Assembly (NCBI GenBank): GCA_030680835.1
Contig: JAUXUD010000090.1
Coordinates: 1-64,000, forward strand
Direction: 5' to 3'
DNA: 64,000 nucleotides
Origin: Bacteroidota bacterium
Lineage (GTDB): Bacteria > Bacteroidota > Bacteroidia > UKL13-3
In this document: piece by piece, positions 16,812-26,587 of the stretch
Layout of the letters: every line of letters starts with the position of its first letter
Numbering within the stretch: the first letter of the stretch is position 1
The notes under the pieces: generated by a model
Database searches by the model: none
What the model was told of the DNA's origin: nothing
The model's input: only the letters and a program-made list of their open reading frames with translations
Position numbers and translations under genes: made by a program

Positions 16812-17633
16812 TCATTTTGATTGTGCAACTATTGCTTTCCGCACATTTCCATGCAGTTTAAGCAATTCACCGGCCTTTTTTGCATTAATTTTTAATTCTT
16901 CCATCAGCATTTGAGTACCTCTGTTTACGAGTTTGTTATTACTCAACCGCATATCCACCATTTTGTTTCCTTTAACTTTTCCGAGTTTAATCATCAGGGA
17001 GGTGCTAATCATGTTCAGCACTAATTTTTGCGCAGTTCCTGCCTTCATCCGGGTACTTCCGGTAACAAACTCCGGTCCAACGATTACTTCAATGGGATAT
17101 CTGGCAACTTTAGCCAAAGGAGAATTTTTGTTGCAGGTAATACATGCGGTATTGATGCCCATTTTGTTTGCAATTTCTAAAGCTCCAATTACATAAGGGG
17201 TAGTTCCACTTGCGGCGATTCCTATTAAAAAGTCCTTTTCGGTAATTTTGTATTTCATTAAATCCTTCCACCCCTGGTCCATATCATCCTCTGCAAACTC
17301 AACAGCCTTCCTGATTGCTTTGTCACCGCCCGCAATAATCCCGATAACCCGGCCGAAAGATACACCGAATGTGGGCGGGCATTCACTGGCATCAATAATC
17401 CCCAATCGCCCGCTTGTTCCTGCCCCGATATAAAACAAGCGACCCCCCGTTTGCATTTTTTTAAAAGCAGCATTTACCAATTTCTCAATTTTGGGTAATA
17501 CTTTTTCAACTGCAAAAGGCACTGTTTGATCCTCTTTGTTTATTGCCTGTAATAAAGCCCTGGTGGTCATATTATCCAGATTTTTGTGGCGTGAATCTTC
17601 TTCGGTTATACGAACTATTTTTTTTGTTACCAT
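16812..17633 (-). CDS. murQ: N-acetylmuramic acid 6-phosphate etherase
   Basis: Cleaves the lactyl ether of MurNAc-6-phosphate to give GlcNAc-6-phosphate, a step in peptidoglycan recycling in the cytoplasm. The 273-residue protein has the SIS-domain signature GAGTSGRLGIIDASECPPTF (~70-89) and the later block GPEFVTGSTRMKAGTAQK. N-terminal residues TEEDSRHKNLDNMTT are also typical. It is slightly shorter at the C-terminus than the ~300-residue E. coli enzyme, lacking most of the final helical extension. It is divergent from the ctp protease gene, separated by 62 bp. Confidence 0.93.
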   Translation of the reverse strand: MVTKKIVRITEEDSRHKNLDNMTTRALLQAINKEDQTVPFAVEKVLPKIEKLVNAAFKKMQTGGRLFYIGAGTSGRLGIIDASECPPTFGVSFGRVIGIIAGGDKAIRKAVEFAEDDMDQGWKDLMKYKITEKDFLIGIAASGTTPYVIGALEIANKMGINTACITCNKNSPLAKVARYPIEVIVGPEFVTGSTRMKAGTAQKLVLNMISTSLMIKLGKVKGNKMVDMRLSNNKLVNRGTQMLMEELKINAKKAGELLKLHGNVRKAIVAQSK

Positions 17634-17695
17634 GTTTCTATTCTGAATTCTAATTGCACAAAGTATATATTTGCTAAAATACTGTTTTCAAAAAT

Positions 17696-19315
17696 ATGTC
17701 AAATAATATCAATAAATGGCAACCGCTTATATATGCACTTCTTATTTCACTAGGATTATTGCTCGGAATATACTTAAAGCCTGCCAATTTTGTTCAAAAT
17801 TTTACAGCTGGAAATAACAAGTTTTCCGAATTGCTTTCAATTATTGATCAATCCTATGTTGATTCAATCAACATTGTTGATATGGAAGAAAAAACCATCA
17901 ATAATTTATTAAACAGTTTGGATCCTCATTCGGTCTACATTCCGGCATCCCGTTTAAAATTAACAACCGAACAGCTTGAGGGCAATTTTGAGGGAATAGG
18001 CATTGAATTTAATATATTCGGAGATACCATAATGGTTGTTTCGGCAATTAGCGGAGGACCTGCACAAGAGTTGGGCATTCAACCCGGAGACAGAATTATA
18101 AAAGTTGAAACTTTAAATGTGGCCGGTGTGGGAGTTACCAGCGACCGGGTTTTTAAATTGTTAAAAGGCAAAGGAGGAACTGAGGTAAATATTGTTGTAT
18201 ATCGCCCTTCTTCAAAGCAAATGATTCCTTACAAAATCATCAGAAGTAAAATTCCAATTTATAGTGTGGATGCATGGATGATGTTAAATACAGAAACAGG
18301 CTATATTAAAGTAAGCCGGTTTGCCGAAAACACGCATAAAGAATTTTTAAAAGCGTTTTCTGAACTTGAAAAGCAGGGATTAAAGAATCTTGTTCTCGAC
18401 TTAAGGGGAAATCCCGGTGGTTATCTGAGTGCAGCCATCGACCTTGCTGATGAGTTTCTGGACGATAGAAAGTTAATTGTTTATACTCAGGGAAGAACCA
18501 AACCACGCGCACAGTATGAGGCCGAACATGCGGGAATCTTTGAAAAAGGCAAACTTGTGGTTTTAATAGATGAAGGTTCTGCTTCGGCAAGTGAAATTGT
18601 AAGCGGTGCGGTTCAGGATTGGGATCGCGGAATTATTGTAGGAAGAAGGAGCTTCGGAAAGGGCCTCGTGCAGGAACCTTACGAATTTAAAGATGGATCA
18701 GCACTTCATTTAACGGTTTCACGTTATTATACCCCGAGTGGCAGATGCATTCAGAAAGATTACTCGAATTCTGAAAACTATCAAAACGATTTATTAAACC
18801 GTTTTGAAAACGGTGAAATGGAAGACTATTCAAAACGCTTAATTCTTGATTCTACTCCATACCACACAAAAGAATTAAACAGAACAGTTTTCGGGGGTGG
18901 TGGAATTTCTCCTGATTTATTTGTACCCCTGGATACCAGTTATAACTCGCATTTTCTTACCCTTGTTGTTTCAAATGCCTTGATTGGAAAGTTTGCCTAC
19001 GATTACCTGGATAGAAACAGGAATGCAATCAGTGCCATTTCAAGCTTAAAAGTTTTTAATGATACATACCAGATAAGTAACCTTGCCTATAAAGAGTTTA
19101 TTACGTTCGTGGTCAGTCAGGGAATTTTAGCTCCGCCTGAAACGGACAACAGGCGCTCAGAAGAATTTATAAAGTTACAGATTAAGGCCTTAATCGCACG
19201 CCAGATTTGGCGCGATCAGGGTTATTATGCGGTTATTCAAAAAGATGATAAGGCGCTTAAACAGGCATTGTTTGCCATTGAACATTACAAAACTTTACTT
19301 TCGGCAAACAAATAA
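17696..19315 (+). CDS. Carboxyl-terminal processing protease (S41)
   Basis: A 539-residue periplasmic or membrane-tethered serine protease of the CtpA/Prc family. One N-terminal hydrophobic segment (residues ~9-27) serves as anchor or signal. The PDZ domain lies around residues 90-170 (GIGIEFNIFGDTIMVV, QPGDRIIKVE). The S41 catalytic dyad is Ser297 in GSASASEI and Lys322 in SFGKGLVQ, at the normal 25-residue distance. Such proteases trim or degrade envelope proteins from the C-terminus. The last 31 bp overlap the convergent trmB gene. Start ATG at 17696 lies directly before a hydrophilic start and the hydrophobic segment. Confidence 0.93.
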   Translation: MSNNINKWQPLIYALLISLGLLLGIYLKPANFVQNFTAGNNKFSELLSIIDQSYVDSINIVDMEEKTINNLLNSLDPHSVYIPASRLKLTTEQLEGNFEGIGIEFNIFGDTIMVVSAISGGPAQELGIQPGDRIIKVETLNVAGVGVTSDRVFKLLKGKGGTEVNIVVYRPSSKQMIPYKIIRSKIPIYSVDAWMMLNTETGYIKVSRFAENTHKEFLKAFSELEKQGLKNLVLDLRGNPGGYLSAAIDLADEFLDDRKLIVYTQGRTKPRAQYEAEHAGIFEKGKLVVLIDEGSASASEIVSGAVQDWDRGIIVGRRSFGKGLVQEPYEFKDGSALHLTVSRYYTPSGRCIQKDYSNSENYQNDLLNRFENGEMEDYSKRLILDSTPYHTKELNRTVFGGGGISPDLFVPLDTSYNSHFLTLVVSNALIGKFAYDYLDRNRNAISAISSLKVFNDTYQISNLAYKEFITFVVSQGILAPPETDNRRSEEFIKLQIKALIARQIWRDQGYYAVIQKDDKALKQALFAIEHYKTLLSANK

Positions 19316-19962
19316 TCAGGTAAAGTAAACTTCATATACTTAATGGTTCTTCCTTTTGCCTGAAAAAGTTTTTCATAATGCGTACTAATATTTCTGACAA
19401 AAGCATCCGTTTCAGTAGATTGATGAACATCTGAAACAATTTGTTCAGGGATAATATTTATGGATTTAAACAGTTCACAGGTATAATTAAACAAACCGTC
19501 ATCGTCGGTTTTAAAATGAATGATACCGTTTTGCCGGATTACCTGTTTATAGATTTTTAAAAACCGGGGATGTGTTAAACGATGTTTTTCATGCCTGTCT
19601 TTCGGAAAGGGATCCGGAAATGTAATCCAGATTTCATCTACTTCACCCGGTTCAAAATGCAGGTCAAGCTTTTCAATAATCATTCTTACGAAAGCTACAT
19701 TGCCTCGTTTATTTTCCAGTGCAATTTTTGCTCCCACCCACATCCGGTTCGATTTTAGGTCGATACCAATAAAATTTTTTTCAGGAAAGGCTTCTGACAG
19801 ATTAACTGTGTATTCTCCCTTGCCGCAGCCCAGTTCGAGTACAATCGGGTTGTTATTTTTAAAATATTCTTTTTTCCATTTACCCTTCAGGTGATAGGGA
19901 TAATCGAAGCAGTTTTGAAACGTTAGGAATTCGGCAAATCGTCGGAGTTTATCTTTGGCCAT
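19285..19962 (-). CDS. trmB: tRNA (guanine-N7-)-methyltransferase
   Basis: Methylates G46 of tRNAs at N7 using S-adenosylmethionine. The 225-residue protein contains the SAM-binding block LELGCGKGEYTVNLSEAFP (~40-58), FIGIDLK, and the family signature WITFPDPFPKDRHEKHRL. Length is normal for TrmB. Its 3' end overlaps the convergent protease gene by 31 bp, stop codon TAA at 19287-19285. It lies 23 bp downstream of the antiporter gene on the same strand, so it may form the end of the usp-antiporter-trmB unit. Confidence 0.95.
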   Translation of the reverse strand: MAKDKLRRFAEFLTFQNCFDYPYHLKGKWKKEYFKNNNPIVLELGCGKGEYTVNLSEAFPEKNFIGIDLKSNRMWVGAKIALENKRGNVAFVRMIIEKLDLHFEPGEVDEIWITFPDPFPKDRHEKHRLTHPRFLKIYKQVIRQNGIIHFKTDDDGLFNYTCELFKSINIIPEQIVSDVHQSTETDAFVRNISTHYEKLFQAKGRTIKYMKFTLPDYLFAESKVL

Positions 19963-19985
19963 TTAAATCAAATTTTAGTAAAAAT

Positions 19986-21236
19986 CTATTTTTCGGATTT
20001 CTGTAATACTTTGCTTTTTAAAAGCCATTGCAACATGGGTCCTGCCATAACACTGGTAAGTACTGCCATTATTATGATGGCAACAAATAGTTCTTCACCA
20101 ATTAATTTGGCCTGCAGGGCAAGTGTAGCAAGAATAATTTCCATGGCTCCACGGGCATTCATACCAAAGCCCACAGCCAGACTCTCTTTTTTATTTAAGC
20201 CCCCCAGGTAAGCCCCCAGTGATGCGCCGAATACCTTTCCTAAAATAGCAATTCCAATTACCAGCAAAGTTATCTGCAGATTGAAATGAAGGATAAAATT
20301 AACTTTGAAACCGATGGCAACAAAAAACAAGGGGGCAAAAATATTGGTTACAAATTGGTTTACGATGTCTTTGGTTTTTTCGGTAACATGCACCGAATCT
20401 CCAAATGCGATTCCTACAATAAATGCACCGAAAATTGCGTGAAGCCCCATGTATTCTGTTAATGCAGCACCCAAAAAAGCAAGACCCAGCGAAATACTTA
20501 AAAACCCACCCGGCCAGCTGAAATGTTTTTCGGCCCAGGGTAGCGATTTGTTAATTAATATACGGCCAAATGTCAGCATCAATACAGCATACGTCAATGT
20601 GTACATCAGGGTTAAAATAATACTGTGATTTGCACTTCCTTTTAACATTCCCATAGTCATTGAAAACAGAATCCAGCCGATTAAATCATCAATCATGGCA
20701 GATGCGATGATGATGGATCCAACCCGGGTTCTGAACAAACCCAGATCCATTAAAGTTCTGGCAATAACCGGTAATGCCGAAATTGACATTGCAGTTCCCA
20801 GAAACAATGAAAATGCCAGTATATCTGAACTGTTTTCTCCAAAATAAGGTGTAAAATAATAAGCCGCCACAAAACCAAACCCTAATGGAATAACCAGTCC
20901 CAGAGAACTTGTGGTAAATGCTGCTTTACCTTGCTGACGAATAAGGGAAAGATCAAGTTCCATACCTGCAACAAACAACAGCATGATAACCGATACATTT
21001 ATAATCCCCCCCAAAGCATAGGAAGCATTAATGTTTTTTGTAAAAACAAGCTCACTTAATTCGGGATAAAAATGACCCAGTAATGTAGGACCTAAAACTA
21101 CACCCGCAATGAGTTCGCCAACTACCAGCGGCATTTTTAATTTCCTGAAAAATTCCCCGAAAATACGGGCAATTATAAGCATCAAACCCATGCTTAAAAT
21201 CAGGCTGATATTTTCGTTGTGTGTAAGCGTTTTCAA
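19986..21236 (-). CDS. Cation:proton antiporter (CPA2/KefB-like)
   Basis: A 416-residue inner membrane protein with about 12-13 hydrophobic segments, of the Na+/H+ exchanger (CPA2) family. Landmarks include KMPLVVGELIAGVVLGPTLLG near the N-terminus, ASAMIDDLIGWILF (the DD/ND ion-binding-type motif region), and FGMNARGAMEIILA, typical of KefB/NapA-like antiporters. It lacks the cytosolic RCK/TrkA domain of full KefB. It follows a universal stress protein gene by 9 bp, a common pairing that suggests stress or pH-linked ion homeostasis. Whether it carries Na+ or K+ is not visible. Confidence 0.9.
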   Translation of the reverse strand: MKTLTHNENISLILSMGLMLIIARIFGEFFRKLKMPLVVGELIAGVVLGPTLLGHFYPELSELVFTKNINASYALGGIINVSVIMLLFVAGMELDLSLIRQQGKAAFTTSSLGLVIPLGFGFVAAYYFTPYFGENSSDILAFSLFLGTAMSISALPVIARTLMDLGLFRTRVGSIIIASAMIDDLIGWILFSMTMGMLKGSANHSIILTLMYTLTYAVLMLTFGRILINKSLPWAEKHFSWPGGFLSISLGLAFLGAALTEYMGLHAIFGAFIVGIAFGDSVHVTEKTKDIVNQFVTNIFAPLFFVAIGFKVNFILHFNLQITLLVIGIAILGKVFGASLGAYLGGLNKKESLAVGFGMNARGAMEIILATLALQAKLIGEELFVAIIIMAVLTSVMAGPMLQWLLKSKVLQKSEK

Positions 21237-21245
21237 ATTGGGTTG

Positions 21246-22109
21246 TTAGTCTTGCTCTTTGGAATGTACAATTAATAAGTTACAGGGTAGGTCCGAAAGA
21301 GCATACTCAATATCATGAGGAAAAACGCGGTCAAGTAGATTTAACTGTTTATCAGGCGAACTAACAACCAATAAATCGGCCTGACAATCACGGGCAAATT
21401 TGCTAATTACATAACCGGGTTTTCCTTCAATCCGTTCCACTTTAACTTCCAGGTTTCCGCAATCTGTGCAGCGCAGTATTTCTTTTAGTTTTTCATCTTC
21501 TTCTTTCAAGAGCTGTTTTTTTCGTAAGCCGGCTTCATTTTCTTTTAATTCATCGCTCCGTATCAATGCCAGTTTACTCAGGTCTGATTCCTGAATAATA
21601 TTTACTTTTTTAGCATGATAAGCTTTGGCAACTTCTACTGCAACAGCAATGGTATTTTCGGTTTTTGGGTGGTCGGTACCTTCAACAACAATTTGTGTCA
21701 AACCTTTTGGATGGATATTGGGTTCGGTTAACATTAACAAACTGCATTTAACCTTACGGCTCAACTGGCGGGATACACCCCCCATAAAATATTTTAATAA
21801 ACTTTCTTTTTCCAGTGCACCGGCCACCAGCAAATCAATTTTCTCTTGCTGACAAATTTCTAGAATAACATCTACCGGATCACCTTCTTTCCATATGGTT
21901 TTGTTTTCGGGCTGATCCAATCCAAAGCGATGTAAAAGGTGCTTTAAATACAGCTCTTCCTGTAAACTGTTTTTGCCTACATGAATGAAAACCATGTTTG
22001 AACCAAATGTTTGCTGCAACAACCGGGCTTCTGCCAATATAGCTTCACAACGGGGTGAAAAAGCTACAGCAACTGCTATTTTTTCAAATATTACTGCGTC
22101 ACTACTCAT
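21246..22109 (-). CDS. Tandem universal stress protein
   Basis: A 287-residue cytoplasmic protein with two UspA-type domains (~5-140 and ~145-285). The first contains KIAVAVAFSPRCEAILAEA and LLVAGALEKESLLKYFMGGVSRQL; the second contains QIVVEGTDHPKTENTIAVAVE and DLLVVSSPDKQLNLLDRVFPHDIEYAL, ending in the typical DLPCNLLIVHS strand. The ATP-binding G-x2-G-x9-G(S/T) motif is not clearly intact in either half. A CxxC pair (CTDCG, about residue 215) in the second half is unusual and might respond to redox or metal. It is first in an apparent operon with the antiporter and is divergent from the E1 dehydrogenase gene. Confidence 0.88.
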   Translation of the reverse strand: MSSDAVIFEKIAVAVAFSPRCEAILAEARLLQQTFGSNMVFIHVGKNSLQEELYLKHLLHRFGLDQPENKTIWKEGDPVDVILEICQQEKIDLLVAGALEKESLLKYFMGGVSRQLSRKVKCSLLMLTEPNIHPKGLTQIVVEGTDHPKTENTIAVAVEVAKAYHAKKVNIIQESDLSKLALIRSDELKENEAGLRKKQLLKEEDEKLKEILRCTDCGNLEVKVERIEGKPGYVISKFARDCQADLLVVSSPDKQLNLLDRVFPHDIEYALSDLPCNLLIVHSKEQD

Positions 22110-22194
22110 TCTGCAATAATACGGAAAATAAAAACAGCAAATAAAATCTAGTCTGCGATTTGCATTTTATTGCCTAAACTTGTACGCGATAAGT

Positions 22195-24243
22195 ATGGAT
22201 AAAGAAATTCTCTTGGAAGCCTATTCCCATATGTGCGCTGCACGGGCTATGGCTAATATTTACGATGCCAACAGGCCTATTACCAGATATGTTCATTCAA
22301 CAAGCCGCGGCCATGAAGCTATTCAACTGGCTGTTGGGATGCAATTAACGGGTATCGATTACGCAACCCCGTATTATCGGGATGAAAGTATGCTGCTTGC
22401 CATGGGCATGAGTCCCTATGAATTAATGCTGCAATTGCTTGCTAAAGCTGAAGATCCCTTTTCGGGGGGCAGAACGTACTATTCCCACCCCAATTTAAAA
22501 CGGGATGGATTTGTAAAAATGCCGCACCAAAGCAGTGCTACCGGAATGCAGGCCATCCCCGCCACAGGCATGGCCCACGGCATAGCCTATCTGGAAAGTC
22601 AGGGTTTGTTCGATGCGAGTGAAAAACCTGTTGTTTTGTGCAGCTTAGGGGATGGTTCAGTTACCGAAGGAGAGGTTTCAGAAGCATTTCAGATGGCGGT
22701 TCTTAAAAAACTGCCTGTTTTTTATCTGATACAGGACAATGACTGGGGAATAAGTGCAAGTGGTTCCGAAATGCGGGCGAACGATGCATACGAATACGCA
22801 GGAGGGTTTAAGGGACTTCAAAGAATGCGTGTAGATGGAAGTGATTTCTTAAAATCATGGACTGCAGTTTCACAATGTATCGATTATGTGAGACAGGAAC
22901 GAGCCCCCATTTTATTGCATGCAAAAGTTCCTCTGTTGGGTCATCATACTTCCGGAGTTCGTAAAGAATGGTATCGCAATGAATCGGATATGGATAAACA
23001 TTTAAAAGACGATCCGATTCCAAAATTATATGCCCATTTAATCAGTCTGGGAATCAGTGCATCAGAATTAACCGAGATTGATGAAATTGAAACCGATAAG
23101 GTAACCCAGCAGTTTAAGCAGGCAGTGTCGGCCCCGGAACCTGCAGCCGAAACCGCGATGGACCATATATTTACGCCCAGTGGTTCAACCGAAGAAACAG
23201 GAATTCGCAAACCCGAAGGCAGAGAAGTTGTGGTAATGGTTGATGCGGCTTTGCACGCGGTGGATGAACTGATGCGCAAACATCCTGAATGCATTTTTTA
23301 TGGTCAGGATGTGGGAAGAAGATTGGGAGGTGTATTTCGTGAAGCCGCCACATTAGCAATAAAATATGGCGATGAAAGGGTATTTAACACACCTATTCAG
23401 GAGGCTTATATTATAGGTTCAACAGCTGGAATGAGTGCAGTAGGTGTTAAACCCATTGTTGAAATTCAGTTTGCCGATTACATTTGGACCGGGATTAATC
23501 AGTTGGTTTGTGAAATAAGCAAATCATGTTATTTAACTATGGGTAAATATCCCGTAAGTACGGTTATTCGTGTTCCCATAGGGGCTTATGGTGGGGGCGG
23601 CCCTTATCATTCGGGAAGTATCGAGTCAACTTTGCTAAATCTTAAAGGTATAAAAATAGCATATCCCAGCAATGCTGCCGATATGAAGGGTTTGATAAAA
23701 GCAGCATATTACGACGGAAATCCCTGCGTTATTCTTGAACACAAAGGTTTGTACTGGAGTAAAAATCATGGAACGGAACTGGCCCGTTGTATTGAACCGG
23801 ATGAAGATTATATTTTACCATTTGGCAAGGCTGCTACCATTCTTTTTGCAGATGATGATTCGCTTGAAAATGGTGAAACCTGCGCAATTATAACTTATGG
23901 AATGGGCGTTTACTGGGCCCTGGAGGCTGCCAAAAATTTTCCGGGTCAGATTGAAATTCTGGATCTCAGGAGCCTTCAGCCTTTAGATGATGACGCGGTG
24001 ATGGACACCGTTCGCAAACATGGTAAATGTTTGCTGCTTACCGAAGAGCCTTTGCTTAACTCTTTCACTGAAAGTCTGGCAGCACGCATCATGCAGCAAT
24101 GCTTTGTATTTTTAGATGCCCCGGTTGCAACATTAGGTTCCAAAAATGTGCCGGCTATTCCATTAAATACAGGACTCGAATCGGAGATTTTGCCAAATGC
24201 CGGCAAAGTGACTGCAAAATTGAAAGAACTGTTAAATTTCTGA
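22195..24243 (+). CDS. Fused alpha/beta 2-oxoacid dehydrogenase E1
   Basis: A 682-residue thiamine diphosphate enzyme combining the E1 alpha subunit (residues ~5-300) and E1 beta subunit (~350-680) of a branched-chain 2-oxoacid or pyruvate dehydrogenase complex. The ThDP motif GDGSVTEGE...QDNDWGISA is in the alpha half; the beta half carries EAYIIGSTAGMSAVGVKPI and QFADYIW. It catalyses decarboxylation and reductive acylation of the E2 lipoyl arm. Fused E1 proteins of this type are common in Bacteroidota. Start at ATG 22195; an in-frame TTG at 22180 is less likely. E2 and E3 are not in the window. The next gene starts 17 bp downstream. Confidence 0.92.
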   Translation: MDKEILLEAYSHMCAARAMANIYDANRPITRYVHSTSRGHEAIQLAVGMQLTGIDYATPYYRDESMLLAMGMSPYELMLQLLAKAEDPFSGGRTYYSHPNLKRDGFVKMPHQSSATGMQAIPATGMAHGIAYLESQGLFDASEKPVVLCSLGDGSVTEGEVSEAFQMAVLKKLPVFYLIQDNDWGISASGSEMRANDAYEYAGGFKGLQRMRVDGSDFLKSWTAVSQCIDYVRQERAPILLHAKVPLLGHHTSGVRKEWYRNESDMDKHLKDDPIPKLYAHLISLGISASELTEIDEIETDKVTQQFKQAVSAPEPAAETAMDHIFTPSGSTEETGIRKPEGREVVVMVDAALHAVDELMRKHPECIFYGQDVGRRLGGVFREAATLAIKYGDERVFNTPIQEAYIIGSTAGMSAVGVKPIVEIQFADYIWTGINQLVCEISKSCYLTMGKYPVSTVIRVPIGAYGGGGPYHSGSIESTLLNLKGIKIAYPSNAADMKGLIKAAYYDGNPCVILEHKGLYWSKNHGTELARCIEPDEDYILPFGKAATILFADDDSLENGETCAIITYGMGVYWALEAAKNFPGQIEILDLRSLQPLDDDAVMDTVRKHGKCLLLTEEPLLNSFTESLAARIMQQCFVFLDAPVATLGSKNVPAIPLNTGLESEILPNAGKVTAKLKELLNF

Positions 24244-24260
24244 TTGTAGAAAGATTAAAC

Positions 24261-25913
24261 ATGCCCCTGAAATTTAAGGAAAGATGCGATATGTTTTTGA
24301 TTCAGCAGAAACTTTTCGATGCTGAAAATAAAGCACTGCAGGAGCAAACACTGTCACAACTTTTAATGAATGGGTTTAATGGTGAAAAAACAATCATTCA
24401 ACTGCATCACGCATTGTTATTTACAATAGCCTATCCGGCAAATGCAAGTATATTAAAAGGGGCAAATCTGTTAATGCAAAAATTGGTTCAGGTAGTAACA
24501 AAGCAGGTTAAGAAAAATCCGGATTTGTTTTATAACTCGGGCATTACCGGTTCTATTGTATGTGCTCAGTTTGGTTTATTACTGAATCAGTATTTACTAC
24601 ATAAAAATCCAGGTTTGTTAGCGCTCTCATCAATTGAAGGGGAAAATACAGATTTGGTTACAAGATTAACCTGCACTTTGGATTCGGTTGAGCAGGAACT
24701 CATGCCCGATGATGCCTGTTATTTTAAGAAATGGCAAAAAAAATACCTGGGCAATTTAAAATTAAGCAATAAAAAACTGCTGAATTATTATATAAATGCA
24801 TCTATGCAAATGTCCGGCTCCATTTCGCAAAAAGAAGCAATATTTGCAGGCTTTGAATTATACACCCGGTTTTGTCTCGATCCGGGTCTACAGGGCTTAA
24901 GTATAGCACGTCAAAGCATTGGAAACATCTATTATCATCCTGATGGTATCCGGAAAAAAGCAGCTATTGAAGAGGTGGTTTCTCAGGGGAAACCCAAATC
25001 TATTTTTTTGAGTCTGAGTGAAAAGGAGAATCTGGTAAATCTGGCAAGAGGAACCATGGCCTCATTACTACGCGAAACCGATACGTTTACCTATGCGCAA
25101 ATCCATGAAACAGAATTGTTCGACATGGGCGAAGGAATTACAATAGCAGTTTACTATATGATTCCTGAACAAAAATTTTTCCTGCAATCCTATATTGGCT
25201 TTTTACTATTTAAAAACGGAGCCCCAATGGCATACGGAGGGTGCTGGTTGTTTGCCAGGCAAGCTGCTTTCGGAGTAAATGTTTTACCGCCATATCGTGG
25301 CGGCGAATCAGCCCATGTGGTTTGTCAGCTACTCCGTTTGTACTATCACCGTTTTAAAGTTATGCAATTTACAGTTGATCTGTACCAGATTGGAAAAGGA
25401 AATGATGATGGGATTTCATCCGGCGCATTTTGGTTTTATTATAAACTTGGATTCAGACCGATGCAAAAAAAATATGCAGAGTTGGCTCAAACCGAAATGC
25501 AAAAAATAGATTTGGATAAAAACTACAAAACATCCCGTAAAACTTTAAAGACACTTGCCAATTCAGAATTGTATTGGAAAAAGGAAACAAGTAATCCAGC
25601 GTATTATCCATTGATAAAAGTAAGTGAAAACATTAGTGAATTTGTAAATGATAATTATTCCGGAAATAGAAAAATTGCATTAGAACATTCCCTCAGAAAG
25701 TATCAAAAACTAACCAAAACCAGGTTACCCAAAGGCTCATTTCTATATAAGCTATTGTTAACATTAGATGCCTTAGGTACATTTGAGAAACTTCATATCA
25801 ATACCTTAAAAAAGGTTTGTGATGCTTATATTCTTAAAAGCGAAAATGAGGCAAAAGCATTTTTAGATTTAAATAAAATCAGCAGTTATTTCAAACTGTT
25901 TCCAAATAATTAA
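24261..25913 (+). CDS. Conserved protein of unknown function, GNAT-like C-terminal half
   Basis: A 550-residue protein starting at ATG 24261, 17 bp after the E1 gene, so probably co-transcribed. Residues ~10-200 look all-helical. Residues ~255-430 are alpha/beta and contain GAPMAYGGCWLFARQAAFGVN, LPPYRGGESAHVVCQLLR and GISSGAFWFYYKLGFRP. The order of a self-report strand, an [RG]GGES loop before a helix, and a final FYYKLGFRP strand resembles an acetyltransferase (GNAT) fold. I recall similar hypothetical proteins in other bacteria but cannot name a family. No signal peptide. A longer frame from 24099 overlaps E1 and is rejected. Function unknown. Confidence 0.7.
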   Translation: MPLKFKERCDMFLIQQKLFDAENKALQEQTLSQLLMNGFNGEKTIIQLHHALLFTIAYPANASILKGANLLMQKLVQVVTKQVKKNPDLFYNSGITGSIVCAQFGLLLNQYLLHKNPGLLALSSIEGENTDLVTRLTCTLDSVEQELMPDDACYFKKWQKKYLGNLKLSNKKLLNYYINASMQMSGSISQKEAIFAGFELYTRFCLDPGLQGLSIARQSIGNIYYHPDGIRKKAAIEEVVSQGKPKSIFLSLSEKENLVNLARGTMASLLRETDTFTYAQIHETELFDMGEGITIAVYYMIPEQKFFLQSYIGFLLFKNGAPMAYGGCWLFARQAAFGVNVLPPYRGGESAHVVCQLLRLYYHRFKVMQFTVDLYQIGKGNDDGISSGAFWFYYKLGFRPMQKKYAELAQTEMQKIDLDKNYKTSRKTLKTLANSELYWKKETSNPAYYPLIKVSENISEFVNDNYSGNRKIALEHSLRKYQKLTKTRLPKGSFLYKLLLTLDALGTFEKLHINTLKKVCDAYILKSENEAKAFLDLNKISSYFKLFPNN

Positions 25914-25983
25914 TTATTAGGCATTTAAGCATTCTTAAACACAAAATGAATTTATTAATAAAATTTTAATAAATTTTAAATGT

Positions 25984-25991
25984 TAACTTTG
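25984..25991 (+). promoter_or_regulatory. Candidate -7 promoter box
   Basis: TAACTTTG fits TAnnTTTG exactly and precedes the lipoprotein ATG at 26009 by 17 nt. The upstream sequence is nearly pure A/T and shows no clear -33 TTTG. Confidence 0.4.
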
Positions 25992-26008
25992 CGGTTAAAT
26001 CTAAATCT

Positions 26009-26587
26009 ATGAAAAAAACTCAAATATATTTAATCGTTTTATTATCAAGCTTCATTTTTATTAACTCCTGTAGTAAGGATAAAACAGAAACACAGCCAAA
26101 TACAAAACCTTTGGATATAGGTGTGGATTATCAGGGAGGAAAAATTGCTTATATACTTCAACCGGGCGACCCGGGTTATATTTCCGGGCAAATACATGGT
26201 TTAATTGCGAGTCCAGGTAACCTAAGTACAGGCGTAAGATGGCATAATACCACCTATATAATAATAGGGGATACCGCAACTGCACTAGGAGCAGGCATGG
26301 CCAATACCAATGCAATTGTTAACAGCCAGGGAGCTGGAAGCTATGCGGCTAAACTTTGTTATGATTTCGTATCAGGGGGTTATAGTGATTGGTACTTACC
26401 AAGCAAAAATGAGTTAAACAAACTTTACTTAAATAAAACCGCAATTGGTGGTTTTTCCGCATTCAACTATTGGAGTTCAAGCGAATCCGATGTCAACAAT
26501 GCAAAGTACCAGATATTCTCTAATGGCTCTCAGCTCAAATACGATAAGAATATTCCCTTATACGTTCGGGCAGTTCGGTCCTTTTAA
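26009..26587 (+). CDS. DUF1566-type lipoprotein
   Basis: A 192-residue lipoprotein with a signal ending FIFINSC (Cys ~21). Residues ~35-190 show the DUF1566/Lcl pattern: GGKIAYIL near the start, GGYSDWYLPSKNELNKLYLN, YWSSSE and the terminal VRAVRSF. This module occurs in many secreted proteins and is related to the C-type lectin-like formylglycine-generating fold; function unknown, possibly carbohydrate or matrix binding. It stands alone between AT-rich intergenic regions. The following 198 bp to purL hold a weak GGCTCT...AGAGCC hairpin at 26627-26651. Confidence 0.8.
   Translation: MKKTQIYLIVLLSSFIFINSCSKDKTETQPNTKPLDIGVDYQGGKIAYILQPGDPGYISGQIHGLIASPGNLSTGVRWHNTTYIIIGDTATALGAGMANTNAIVNSQGAGSYAAKLCYDFVSGGYSDWYLPSKNELNKLYLNKTAIGGFSAFNYWSSSESDVNNAKYQIFSNGSQLKYDKNIPLYVRAVRSF

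Noticed and set aside
24099-24260. Longer N-terminus for the unknown 550-residue protein
   Set aside because: It overlaps the end of the E1 gene; ATG 24261 follows the stop at normal distance.
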